64,000 bases of DNA, taken from Rachicladosporium sp. CCFEE 5018 (taxonomy: Eukaryota; Ascomycota; Dothideomycetes; Cladosporiales; Cladosporiaceae). Each line of letters starts with the position of its first letter. Within the stretch, counting starts at the first letter, position 1. The notes beneath the pieces are model-generated. The model searched no databases and had not been told where the DNA came from. It saw only the letters and a list, made by a program, of their open reading frames with translations. The position numbers were made by a program, and so were the translations under genes. The stretch spans positions 2,502,587-2,566,586 of the forward strand of contig KZ111141.1 of NCBI GenBank assembly GCA_002077045.2. Reading direction: 5' to 3'. Of the stretch, positions 46,100-56,868 are shown piece after piece.

Positions 46100-46447
46100 C
46101 TAGAACGCAGACATGAACGACAGGCAGCAGGACGTCGGGTTCTCGAGTGGCGTTTGTGGACATTTGTCTCTGGCGTACATAACGCGTAGTACATGTATCC
46201 AGCGCCTTGGTCTCATTCCAGTTCTTCACCATCGGCAGTGATGAAAACAGGGATATCTTGTGTCATTCGAATAGAGAAAACTGTACAAAACCGGAGTTGG
46301 ATGTGGCGTGTCGTATCAGGTCTGTTGATGAGATGAAGTGAGATGGCGTGGAAAGATCTTGGCGGAGACTCCATCAACATTTGAAGATCCGTTTCGACCA
46401 TAAAGGCTGGACAATAATCCGTGTAGCATTTGCCATTCATCACTGTA
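46100..46447. promoter_or_regulatory. Intergenic region upstream of IND1, copy 2
   Basis: The same length (348 bp) as 17327-17674 and well conserved with it. Nothing else was recognised. Confidence 0.35.
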
Positions 46448-47587
46448 ATGATACTGGCTCTTCCTCCAGCGATCCGCGCTGAAGTATTGAAGCAATGTTT
46501 TGCAAGCCGATCGTTCTCGATAGCAGGCGCCCTGCAAGCCGGCGGCCACGAGAACCCTCTTGTAAGTCATACATGAGCGCGTTGACGGCATTGGTAAGAG
46601 TTGAGATTCCATATCTGACCTGTTCAGGGTCTGCCTCGCTCCAAGCCCATTCCCCAGAACCTCTCAGCCCGCATGCAACGCAATGTGCCTCAGAAACGAC
46701 CCATCCCGAACGTTAAGAAGATCATCGCCGTCAGCAGTGCGAAAGGCGGCGTAGGCAAAAGCACGCTGGCTGTAAATCTAGCACTTGCGAGCGCTCGTCA
46801 AGGGATCTCTACTGGGATCTTGGATGCCGATATCTACGGACCTAGCATACCGACTCTACTCAATGTCCGTTTACCAATACATCATCCCGAAGTGATCGAC
46901 TTTCATGGCTGATCGTTAATTTGATTCATAGCTTGAAGGTCTTGAGCCCGAGCTAGACGAACGCAACTTTCTAGTCCCATTGACAGCCTACGGCCTCAAA
47001 GCAATCTCGATCGGCTTCCTCATTCCCGTCACCTCTCCCCTTGCCTGGCGCGCTCCTTTACTGCAGAAGGCCCTCTCTCAACTACTCTTCGAGACCTCCT
47101 GGCCTCCTCTCGATCTCCTTGTTCTAGACTTACCGCCCGGCACTGGCGACATTCAGCTCACGATCGCACAGTCACTCGAGCTAGCTGGCGCCGTGATCGT
47201 TTCGACGCCACAGGACTTGGCGTTACGAGATGCTGTGCGAGGCGTGGGTTTCTGGGAGCGGACCGGAGTCAAGCGGCTAGGCATGGTGCAGAACATGAGT
47301 GGGTTTGTTTGTGGAGGATGTGGGGAGGTCACTGACATTTTCGGAGGTGATGGTAAGTCGTTCCCTCCGCGTAGTGAGTATGGTCAGCGACTGACTTCAG
47401 TCCAGGTGCTAAGAGGAAATGCGAGGAGCTCGGACTCGACTTCCTAGGCGACATCCCGCTGCATGCATCAATATGTGCTGACGCAGACGCTGGAAAGCCG
47501 ACTGTGGTGGCGAACCCTGACGGACCCCAGGCCAAAGCTTTTGGCGACATCATGTCGAAGATCTCGAAGCAGATCGGGCTAGCATGA
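46448..47587 (+). CDS. ind1: Mitochondrial Fe-S assembly P-loop NTPase Ind1/NUBPL, copy 2
   Basis: Four exons, join(46448..46561, 46628..46864, 46932..47352, 47406..47587), give 317 aa with all exon lengths equal to copy 1. Walker A and the CGGC cluster motif are intact. The presequence has S for R at residue 20, the core ERN for DRN, and the C-terminus LDFLGD for LEFLGD. Intron 2 is poorly alignable while exons are near-identical, which confirms the splice sites. Confidence 0.93.
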
Positions 47588-47748
47588 GAGTGGTTAGGAG
47601 CAATGTAGAAGTATGTGCGATGTACGATAGTCTTTTGACTCCATGTACGATATGTCAACATTATTGCGAAGCTATGCAGCCTTCGGGTATCCCAGCCAAT
47701 ACGAAACGCCATCGCTATGCAGCCTTCAATCAGACACTCCCTCTCCAT

Positions 47749-50005
47749 CTAATGACCACGTCCGTGTCCGTGACCGTGGAAATGACTCTTCCACTCGCCA
47801 TCAAAGCCGTATTTGCGTCCTTTGGTAACGTCAGGCAGAGCCTCAAAGCCTCCCCATCTCGCGATTTGACCCTTAGCACCTGGCAGCTGTACGACACTCG
47901 TCATGATCGCGATCTGCAGACCCGGCACATCATCCTTGTCGACCACCGAGCCATCGGCTTTGACGATCTTCCACTCGATGTGCTCCTTCAAGTACGCCGT
48001 CACAGAGTCAGTCGAAAGATCCTTGAGCCCGCCGGACTTCAGCTTGCTAGCCAAGCTACCAGTGAGCGAGATACCAGCGTTCACACGCGCGGTGCCATCA
48101 CCCATTGCCTTGGGCGAGGAGAAGAAGCCATGTGCACCGATAAGATTCGGCTCGTCGTGCCACTGTTCTGGTTTGGACTCATCGAATGTNNNNNNNNNNN
48201 NNNNNNNNNNNNNNNNNNNNNNNNNNNNNNNNNNNNNNNNNNNNNNNNNNNNNNNNNNNNNNNNNNNNNNNNNNNNNNNNNNNNNNNNNGCACCTGGCAG
48301 CTGTACGACACTCGTCATGATCGCGATCTGCAGACCCGGCACATCATCCTTGTCGACCACCGAGCCATCGGCTTTGACGATCTTCCACTCGATGTGCTCC
48401 TTCAAGTACGCCGTCACAGAGTCAGTCGAAAGATCCTTGAGCCCGCCGGACTTCAGCTTGCTAGCCAAGCTACCAGTGAGCGAGATACCAGCGTTCACAC
48501 GCGCGGTGCCATCACCCATTGCCTTGGGCGAGGAGAAGAAGCCATGTGCACCGATAAGATTCGGCTCGTCGTGCCACTGTTCTGGTTTGGACTCATCGAA
48601 TGTGCCGTCGAAGAGATAGATGGTGAAGCTGCCCTCCATGGACTGGCTGTCAACTTCGACATTGGCGACATACTCCGAGACCTCCTCCCTCGATGTAGCG
48701 CCGATGCCGCGGTTGATATAGTCACCCATATTGCTGGCTGGCGGAGCGGCGCGCTTGGTTAGAGGAGTTTGGGAATCGCGATAGAGGCGGTCGATGATGT
48801 TCGCCGCAGAATCGCCGGATGCAAGGTCGGCGTAGAGGTACGTGAAAGTCTCGGTATTACGAACTGCGTCCGAGGAGTAGAAACCGCCCGATGTGCTGGA
48901 GTGGAAGGGGGTGAGGTCCGAAGAAGCGTCCTCGGTGGATTCGGCAGCGTAACTGGTAGAGCTGCCAATTTCGCTCCAGGGCTGGACCCAGACGTCTGGG
49001 TGCGCGGCTTGCCAGAGGGCGAAGACGTGATCGACTTGTGCGTGGTGGATCCAAAAGAAAGGATCGAAAGCTGCTTGCGGGACGATGCCCATCTGGCCGC
49101 CGGTATTGATATGCACTTGATCATGAAGCGCTTCGATGCTGTATGGGTTCTGGTTGTCCCAAGCCGCCGACAGTGATTGCGTGCTGAAGGCATTGTATTG
49201 CACTTGCGAAGTAAGGACGGCCCAGGTGTCCGAGCGAAGCTGTGCGCGGTTGGCGGCATTGAACGTTGGGTTGCGCCATGTCACATCACCACCACCTTGA
49301 ATGAAACTGTGGTCCTGGTCGTTCTTGAAGTGGTATCGGAGAAGAGGATTCTCGATTTGAACGTCGCCTTGGGGCTTCGTGACGGTAATGAACTCGTTTC
49401 GGAAGAGGCTAGGGAAGTAATCGTTCTCATCTGCCGGGTTCTGTGCCCAATCCCAGAACGGCTATGCACTCGTTAGCATACTGCATGCTTGCCTCATGGA
49501 GGAAGTTCTGGCTTACCATGCGAAGAACAGATGCCCTGTTCAAGTATCGATCCTTCTGCGCTCCCTCAAACTCGTTGGCAACCTCGTACGCATTGTTAAT
49601 CAGACTCTGCTCAAACAGCGCCAGGTACGGTCGGTGCCATGTGGGAAATAGTGTCGACTGATGTGTGCAGTAGCCCGACAGTGTGCAGTTGTCGCAAGGT
49701 CCTACGCTGTCCCAAGCCACGTATGGCTGACCGTGTATACCAGCGATCTGGTACCAGGACAGAGGATCTGATGCTGGCATGTCTTTGAAGCGCTCCAATG
49801 CAAGCATGTAGATATTCCATGCATCGGCATCGCTCTTGAGTGTGAAGATCTCCTGCCGCCAGCCGACGGCGCCCTCGACGCCAGTGACATGTATGAACGA
49901 GCCGCCATCTTGTCGCTTCGCAGGCGATGTGTGTTGTGTGGGAAGTGTGGTAGGGAAAGCGGAAGCTGCAGCCGCAAAGGCGCAGAGAACATTAATAGTG
50001 AGCAT
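47749..50005 (-). CDS. Tyrosinase (long-form, secreted), interrupted by gap and duplicated 314 bp
   Basis: Tyrosinase oxidises phenols to o-quinones for melanin. The N-terminus is a signal peptide (MLTINVLCAFAAAASA). CuA lies in GYCTHQSTLFPTWHRPYL and CuB in LHDQVHINTGG and FFWIHHAQVDHVFALW. The 55-bp intron 49462-49516 joins VLRMPFWDWAQNP in phase. If the N run and one 314-bp repeat are ignored, exons 49517-50005, 48604-49461 and 47749-48189 give 1,788 bp, an intact 595-aa protein. The 414-bp artefact is a multiple of three, so a naive reading also stays open but contains a repeated C-terminal segment. The C-terminal part could belong to either genomic copy. Confidence 0.9.
47876..48189. repeat. 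314-bp identical repeat at contig end (2 of 3)
   Basis: Identical to 19102-19415 and 48290-48603. It is bounded on the left by the copy-distinguishing base at 47875 and on the right by the N run. Confidence 0.97.
48190..48289. other. Assembly gap (100 N)
   Basis: Exactly 100 N inside the tyrosinase gene. Sequence on both sides overlaps by 314 identical bases, so the true gap is probably negative (an unmerged overlap). Confidence 1.
48290..48603. repeat. 314-bp identical repeat at contig start (3 of 3)
   Basis: Contig 3 begins with the same 314 bases that end contigs 1 and 2 and then continues into the tyrosinase core. It could join either contig. Confidence 0.97.
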
Positions 50006-51097
50006 TCCAGCGAAGGCCAACAAGTAATAGGGCAATCCTAGGAACGAGCGATGATTGCTGATAGCAAGAGCGACAGACGGTAGGAAAGAAGACAGACGTA
50101 AAGGAAATAAACGCGTTGTTGGTTTGCTGGGACAGAAGGTTGACACAGGAAGCAGTCACAACCTACACGCGATGGCGCCGATCTTAAGGTCGTCCCGAAC
50201 GTGGGCTGAGCGCCACGGTGCCGCAAGTGAGAACAGCAGTGCGGCGTGGGGACTACGATTCTCTCGCCAAAGGCACAGCCAATTTCTGCGTGTAGCAAAG
50301 ATAGACGTTGGTGGATGTGGAGGCGGAGGCTAGAGTTTGGCGCTGTGCTGCGGGCCGTTGATGCTGTGTGGCAGGATGCAGGAACACCGCCTGTCAGCCC
50401 CTCCCCTGCCATCTGGTAATCCATGCGTGCGGCTGTTTGACATTCAATTGACGATTGTTCTATTTCCATGGATCGCATTGTCTGCCACGCTGCCATTGAT
50501 TGTTGAATCTCGGTAGATGATCTCTTGGTGACGGCGCTACTCTACGACGAGTCTCAGGTGTGCATCCGCAACACTGCGACTACCCGCGTGTCCTGCACAC
50601 GGCGGCAACAGTATGGCGAAGTCGCGCGTATGCGGATGATCCACAGTAATGATGCTGTAGCAGCGGACCGTACCACGTCCAGGAGCGTCGATCACTGCAT
50701 TAATTTCCGAGGGGTGCTCCCGTTGTGTTTCTGTAAGAAGCACATGTCGAGAAGGTTGATGTGCAGGCTATGCTCACCTCCGCTGCTTCAGTGAAGCCAT
50801 GCGTGTCGCTCGCACGCCTATGAGAATAGAACGGTTAGTGGCATTGGTTTACAGAGAAGCCTTCCGACTGCTGGTAGCCGCAGCTTGAACAAAAAGCCGA
50901 AAATACATGTGGATAACTCAGCATCCCGCTCCCGAAAGCGGCCCGGAGGCTGTAACAACATCAGGTCCACCACGCGACATCGTCTCATCCATCGTTCGAT
51001 CAGAACATGTCACGTGGAACCGCGTGAAGTGCTTCGCCGGGACGTCGAATGTCTACGTCGTCTAGATAATCGATCCGGACCTGGGCATCGTTCTTTG
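50006..51097. promoter_or_regulatory. Divergent intergenic region, tyrosinase / hydrolase-fold gene
   Basis: This is 1,092 bp with promoters for both flanking genes. Open frames here have no family resemblance. No RNA gene was recognised. Confidence 0.4.
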
Positions 51098-52424
51098 ATG
51101 CTACCATGCCTTGACGCGCTTCGTGGAGCGGCACTGCGCCGTAGCTATGCCTTCGAGGGAAAGTTTCAGATTTCAGGCCGGCCGTTCAGCTCGCTCAGTA
51201 GACCGGAGCACGTCAGCGTGCCAGTGAAGGGTAACGGACGAATTTTGCTCGAGTACGGAAGACCCGTGTTCAAGTCTTTGACGCGATCTAACAGCTCACA
51301 GCATCTACCATCCTCAGTCAGGCACCCCACCAGGGGCGGGGATCCCGACGATAGCACTGTACCTCCCTCGCGGCCCCCTATTGCACGATGCCGAGACCGA
51401 TGTTCTGAACGCCCAGGCGTTGCGCAGCTCATTGCCATGGACAGTGGTGCAGCTGAACTATCGTCTTAGTCAAGCCCATCCGTACCCAGCGCCGATCCAC
51501 GATGTCCTTGCAGGCTACGACTGGATCCAGGAGCACCTCCTCCCCAAGCGCTCCATCGCGCGACCTGGTAGATCGGCGCATGTAGGCCAACTTGCAGTCT
51601 TCGGCGAGCTTATTGGTGGTGGTCTTGCCACTATGTTGGGCTTAACTGAATGCCGCAGAGGCGAGGCCAGTGTTGTCGCAGCTGCTGCAAGCAATCCGTT
51701 AGTGGACTGGGTGTTCCCTCAGGATGGCGAGGCTGGACATGCGAAGTCTAGTGTGGCCAAGTTCGGATCTCAGCACCCTGGAGTAACGGCTGTGGATCTC
51801 CTGACTACTCGCGCAGGGCTCTTCAGGAAGCCAGCGGACTACTTTGACCCATTCGCCTCGCCCATACTATTCTTCCGCACAGCTGGGACAGAGCCTCCAC
51901 TACCTATTCTTCCCACAGTGACCGACGAGCTCGAGCAACTCAGCCTGTTGGACCGAGAAGACTTTTTTCGCGAACAGCAATTGCTGAGCGGTATCTCGAA
52001 CACACCTCCTGCGCCTTTAGCAGAGTTCAACTCGCTGTCCTTGGTCACTAAGCGGAAAGCCTCTCGCATGTTCCCGAGCAAGGACCTCAAACTCACCTTA
52101 CCGTCCTTCCACATCTCCACAGGCACTACATCGCCTCTGCTTGATCAAGTCAAAGAGCTATCAAGTGCATTGCGCAAGAGCGTTGTCCGACAGCACCACG
52201 CACGCAAGCCGGGAGGGGACTTTGGACGCAAGGTCTTGACGGAGGAAGAGGAGCTGGAGCAGCTGGAGCCCGAAGAACGGGTAGCGAAAGTGCAAGAAGA
52301 TGAGCTGGCTGCTGAGCAAGTGAGCCTCAAGAGTGTCAAGGGTCTGGGGCTGTGGGATGGAAGCACGGCGGGCAAGTCACGGTTGCAAGAGGCAGCCGCG
52401 TGGGCTAGGGCAAAGTTAAGGTAA
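51098..52424 (+). CDS. Alpha/beta-hydrolase-fold protein, likely mitochondrial and lacking nucleophile
   Basis: Two exons, join(51098..51252, 51302..52424), give 425 aa. The 49-bp intron (GTACGG donor, CTAAC branch, CACAG acceptor) joins GNGRILLDIYHPQSG in phase. The fold shows the early strands (IALYLPRGPLLHD, WTVVQLNYRLS) and the nucleophile-elbow region. That elbow reads VFGELIGGGLATM, so the Ser of GxSxG is absent. The N-terminus is Arg/Ala/Ser-rich with few acids (MLPCLDALRGAALRRSYAF) and resembles a mitochondrial presequence. The C-terminal third is Glu/Lys-rich and helical. Probably a fungal family of unknown function that keeps the fold without classical hydrolase chemistry. Confidence 0.75.
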
Positions 52425-52935
52425 CGTTGACTCAGTCTGTATAAATATACACTATTCACCCTCTATTGAAGCAAACACACTTCGACCTTGTCTCAGGCTC
52501 GAGCCTGTACTACCCGGTCTCCGTTATGATCTATCCGTTGACTGGCATTTATCGTGGCCTCGGCCGTCCAGGATGTGGCTTCCAGTCCCCTGGTACATGC
52601 ACATGAAGCTGCCGCAGTAAGGGCAGATTGGCGATGAGGGAGGCATACTCGTGTCCTGGATGAATCTCCAGTGATGTGCTGGAGCTAATGAGATGGTATG
52701 CTCGAATCGATCGGGGTCCTGATTGTGAATCGTTGATGATGGGGGTTTGTTGTAAGGTGCAGGATAAAGGAAAGACAAGTCGACTTATAGTCCTGGACTG
52801 CAGCCATTGAATGGCCTGGTGACGAGAGCAGCGCATATCGAATTGCGCCATTGACGACTCCCTGACTAGTGGACCATTGCAAGTGTAGAGGCAAGGTCTG
52901 GTCCTGAATGCTTTTCCCTTGTCTACAGATCACTG
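52425..52935. other. Convergent intergenic region, hydrolase-fold / MFS genes
   Basis: These 511 bp lie between two 3' ends. Some open frames extend into it from the MFS gene, but nothing independent is supported. Confidence 0.4.
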
Positions 52936-54800
52936 TCAGGTCCTGCTCACGTCGGCATCGACTGAACTCGCGACACCCTCGTCGGACTTCATCCCACTGC
53001 CTTCCTCCTCCTTCACACTCCCCCAAACACCTCCCAACGCAGCAAAAGTTCCCAGTGCAGCCACAACACCAACCCAGAACACCTCCGTCAACGTCTCGCC
53101 ATAAGCACCCAACACGCTCTCCACCAAGCTCTCCGGCACCAAGCCCTCCCAGCCCTCGCGTCCAGCATCCATGATTCTCTTCGCATCCACGCCCGGCAAA
53201 ATGGCCTGCACTCGAGTCGAAAGCCGCGACAGGAAGACATTCTGACACACAGCCAACGCCGCGATCCCACCAATCTCCTGACAAAACGATAGCACTACCA
53301 ACGCGGTCGTGACGTCCTCAGGTCGACCAGCGAGAACGACTTGCACGGCTGTGTAAGCTTGGCCGAACACTAAGCCGGCGCCGGTGCCGAAGAGAGCTTG
53401 CGAGGCGATCCAGCTATAGCCTTCTACTGCAGCCGGGGCGGGATAGGTGAATGTTTTGACAACATGGAGGGAGCCGAGTGATAAGAGTAAGCTGCCGAGG
53501 GCTGATACGGGGGTGTAGTAGCCTATGCGCGTTGTCAAGGGGCCGGCGAGAAGGATCGAGATGGCGAAGGATACGGCTGTGGGGAGGTAGAGGAGGGAGG
53601 ATTGAAAAGGAGAGGCGGGGATGAGGGTCTGGAAGTAGAGCGGAAGCTGCGGAGCGCTTAGTACTGTATAATGAGATGAAGGGCTTGTGGAGAGAAGCTC
53701 GTACGTAGAATCCGATCACGAAGAGCGATGCTGAAACGCTAAATTGCGTGAGCGCTCCGAGAGCTACCGTACGGTTTCGAAGGTGGGCGAGGGGAAACAT
53801 GCCACTGCTGCCGGCGCGATATTGAACGGCGAAGAATACCAACGACAATAATCCAGCTACCAACAGCAAAGCGGTCAAGCGCCAGTCGCTCCACTCCAGG
53901 GTCACGCCTCCGAATTGGAGCGCCAGGATCAACGCTATCATACCAGGCACGAAAGTGCAGAAGCCAGCAATGTCCAAAGTTCTGGATTTCTCCAAGCCCG
54001 ACAGCGTCGAGTCTTTGGGTTTTGGTAGATGTTCAACCAAGAGTCCAATGGCTGCAATGTTCGTAATGCAGACTGGTACGATGACCGCGAAAGCGACTCG
54101 CCAGGATGAGATTCCTTCGATGGCACCACTTGCCAGGGGCCCGAGAGCGAGGGCGATGCATTCCATCCCTCCGGATAGAGACTGAAAGATGGGCCGATGT
54201 TTGAGTGGGGTAGTGTGTGCCACGATGCTGTTGAGGTTGAGTCACGACTTGATCGCACGTATAATCCACCAGGACAGACATACATGCTACCACCGGCGAA
54301 GATACCTGATCCACCAAGACCAGACACTGCCCGCCCAACGATGAAGACTAGTGACGACGGCGCCGTAGCACTTATGGCTGATCCCAAAGCGAAGGTTGCG
54401 AACGAGGCGAGGAAGATGGCTTTCATTGGGTACAGATTGTATAGCTGCCCGAAAGTAAGAACTGTTGATGCCATGGCGAGCACGCTTTACCGTATCAGTT
54501 TCAGACAGACTTCTCAGTGGCCAGATCTGACGTACTATGCAATGCCATGCCATACCATCCCAGGTTGTCAATCGCATGGAATTCGGCAGTAATGACAAGC
54601 GTCAGAGTTGCGACGCAGCTCGTGTCGTAGCCAACGAAGAAATCGCCAAGTAATATGCATGCGAAGACGATGGCGAACTTGGAGCCGGCAGGTCTCGTCG
54701 GGTCTTCGAATTCATCGTCGATAGAATCTTGAGTGTCAATCGCTCGCGGCGACGACGTGTCTCCGGCCAGTAGAGGCGTACGGTCGTCCATTGTGGTCAT
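52936..54800 (-). CDS. MFS drug/toxin efflux transporter, DHA2-like (14 membrane segments)
   Basis: Four exons, complement(52936..53646, 53705..54227, 54284..54484, 54556..54800), give 559 aa, normal for the DHA2 group. The N-terminus is acidic and cytosolic. Membrane segments follow, including FAIVFACILLGDFFVGYD, VFIVGRAVSGLGGSGIFAGG (motif C-like region) and SLFVIGFYLPLYFQ. Introns 2 and 3 join cleanly (GGSIIVAHTTPL and GFYLPLYFQ). Intron 1 is less certain: the only phase-consistent splice I found gives DNLGCVLAMAS and removes the WYG usually found after DNLG, so this join needs RNA evidence. Relatives export fungicides and secondary metabolites, but the substrate is unknown. Confidence 0.85.
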
Positions 54801-55670
54801 CACCAAGCTGTTGACCCAGAAGACGAGCCCATGCTGTTAATTCGAACAGTACACAGATCGAAGACACTCATGTGCCGTGTTCTCATGCAGGGAAGATCTG
54901 CGGGCTACGCCGCGTCCGACGGCACTTACCTTAGCGTGACGGACGGAGAATAACCGAGTGCAAATGCAAAGAAATGGGAGGGTAGAGATTGGTCGGGACA
55001 AGAGACGAAATGTACTGTACGAACGCAGGTCATGCATGTCCGGCGAAACTCGAGTCTTGCCACAACAGAAAGTGCAGTTGGAGTCTCGAGCCTCGGCCTT
55101 CAACCTGACACTAATTGCTTGAGACATCCAATTTCTTGACCGTGCGGTGGTCTTTCGGAATGCTTGAGATGCGTTGGTGTGGCCTTGAACAGCCCGCTTG
55201 TACCATGATGATCAGCGTTTGCTCGAAGTAAGTCGAGTCCTCTCAACTGTTCAAGTCAAGCACCATTTCAGATGCGCCATCCCGCAGTAGCCGGCCGCTC
55301 CGTGAATGCTTGTCCTCGTAGGGCTGACTGGGGTAAGGGTGGGGCGGGACAGCGATGACGAAGGTTATCCGGCATAGCACTTGGTCAAGGTAGGGAGGCC
55401 TCAGGACTGATTCGGGCACACGCGCATAGCGTCGTGTCACCGGTTCGCCCTGGAAGTGTCACTGGGCTTGGGGTACTAAGCGCGCCAGTTTGCATCGCCA
55501 CACTCGACTGACACCACTGCCTCTTCTCATACTCCTGACGTAGCGACATCTTGACAGCTGACTGTGTCCTCTTTGCCATCTTGCCTCATCACAGACCCAA
55601 CACCTTGGCGATTGCGCACAACAACCCAGCGTACGGCAGTAATTGGCAACAACCTCAAAACACAGCCCCG
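54801..55670. promoter_or_regulatory. Divergent intergenic region, MFS / glycine-zipper protein
   Basis: This is 870 bp. The frame of the downstream P/Q-rich gene stays open back to about 55551, so part of this region may be an upstream coding exon. Otherwise nothing was recognised. Confidence 0.4.
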
Positions 55671-56630
55671 ATGGCCGCGCAAGAGTACTTCCAAGGCCAC
55701 ATCCCAGGCGCTCCCCACAATCCTCCTCCTCCGCCCCAGCAAGCACCACCAACACAGCCCATCCGCATCCAGTCGTCTGGCCCCCAGTCGCCCCTGCCAT
55801 ATCCGCTCTTCGATGGCCCTCCTCCACCATACTCCCCGGGCGGCGTGAACGGAGCAGACCAGCGACCTCATTCACAACCACCTCCGCAGCAACGCTTTAG
55901 TCAGAACCTCGGTCCTGGCCAGCAGCATCCAGAATACCGACCTTCGACTCTGAGCCAGTCGTATCGCCCACAAGGACCCGCACAGTCTCAATCATCCTAC
56001 GGATACCCTCCCGAGAAGCTCCACCCTCAGACACAGCAGTACGGACTCCCCCGCCCTGGCTCACAAAGCGGTCCACCCCAAGCCTTTGACGCACAGCGGC
56101 AACAATACCCTCCGCCACCCCAAGGCGCATGGCCTCAACAAACCCGACCCTACTCTCCGGCTCCTGCAGTCCAGCCACCCAACCTGCACCCACCACGTGG
56201 AAAGAACTCAGCAGCCTCAACCGAGTACCCACCATCAGTCTACCGCCCAGATCCGCGCGACACAAAACCAAGCCACAAACCCCAGCGCTCCCGCTCACGA
56301 AGTCGCTCCCGCAGTCGAGAACGCCGACGCCACGGTGAACGAGGTACCGAGCGGAATAGCGGCGGCAAGCCAAAAAGCAGCGTCAACACTTTCCTCGGCG
56401 CCTCTGGTGGAGCACTGATCGGCGACGCCATATTTCCCGGTCTCGGAACGCTTGGAGGCGCACTGCTGGGTGGACTAGGTGGACATGAGTACGGGAAGAA
56501 GGATAAGAAGGGGCGGAGTACGGGAAGGGATGATCGGGAGAGAGATCGAGGGTATAATGGGGAGAGGGACAGGGACGGGCGGAGGAGGCGGTATAGTGAT
56601 GAGGACGATGGGAGGAGGGGGAGGAGGTAG
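55671..56630 (+). CDS. P/Q-rich protein with Arg/Ser repeats and glycine zipper
   Basis: 319 aa from the ATG at 55671. Residues 1-200 are disordered and rich in Pro, Gln, Ser and Tyr, with a PPPPYSPG-like motif. Next comes an Arg/Ser dipeptide run (RSRSRSRSRER), then a hydrophobic glycine-zipper segment (LGASGGALIGDAIFPGLGTL, continuing GGALLGGLGG). The tail is highly charged with Arg/Asp/Gly (DRERDRGYNGERDRDG). The layout matches a widespread but poorly characterised class of fungal glycine-zipper proteins. The in-frame sequence before the ATG (from about 55590) reads protein-like, so an upstream exon may exist. Confidence 0.75.
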   Translation: MAAQEYFQGHIPGAPHNPPPPPQQAPPTQPIRIQSSGPQSPLPYPLFDGPPPPYSPGGVNGADQRPHSQPPPQQRFSQNLGPGQQHPEYRPSTLSQSYRPQGPAQSQSSYGYPPEKLHPQTQQYGLPRPGSQSGPPQAFDAQRQQYPPPPQGAWPQQTRPYSPAPAVQPPNLHPPRGKNSAASTEYPPSVYRPDPRDTKPSHKPQRSRSRSRSRSRERRRHGERGTERNSGGKPKSSVNTFLGASGGALIGDAIFPGLGTLGGALLGGLGGHEYGKKDKKGRSTGRDDRERDRGYNGERDRDGRRRRYSDEDDGRRGRR

Positions 56631-56868
56631 TCACGATGATCGGAAGGAGAAGGGCGCTGGTCGCTCGGCGGGTGATCTATATTCACAGGCGGACAATGTA
56701 GCGTAGAGATGATATAATGAATGTACGAGGTGCTGAATGTATTGTCAAAGCTTTGCTCGAATTTACGGAGTCCCTCAACTTCACACGCACATTCTCTAGC
56801 CATGCACAAAAGTAGTTGCAGAGTGACAAGAGATCCAGGAAAGCTTTGGGATTTCATACAAGACCCAG

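Larger units (their letters stand above)
28299..48189. repeat. Large duplicated block, copy 2 (right part of contig 2)
   Basis: This is the partner of 1-19415, in direct orientation about 28.3-28.8 kb downstream. It is 476 bp longer. The extra length is mainly at 42800-43715, where a Cys-domain exon absent from copy 1 is found. The contig ends in the tyrosinase gene at exactly the same base as copy 1. Confidence 0.97.

Noticed and set aside
47749..49284. Tyrosinase with an internal duplicated C-terminal segment
   Set aside because: The repeat is the unmerged 314-bp overlap plus 100 N (414 bp, a multiple of three). Removing it gives a normal-length protein.
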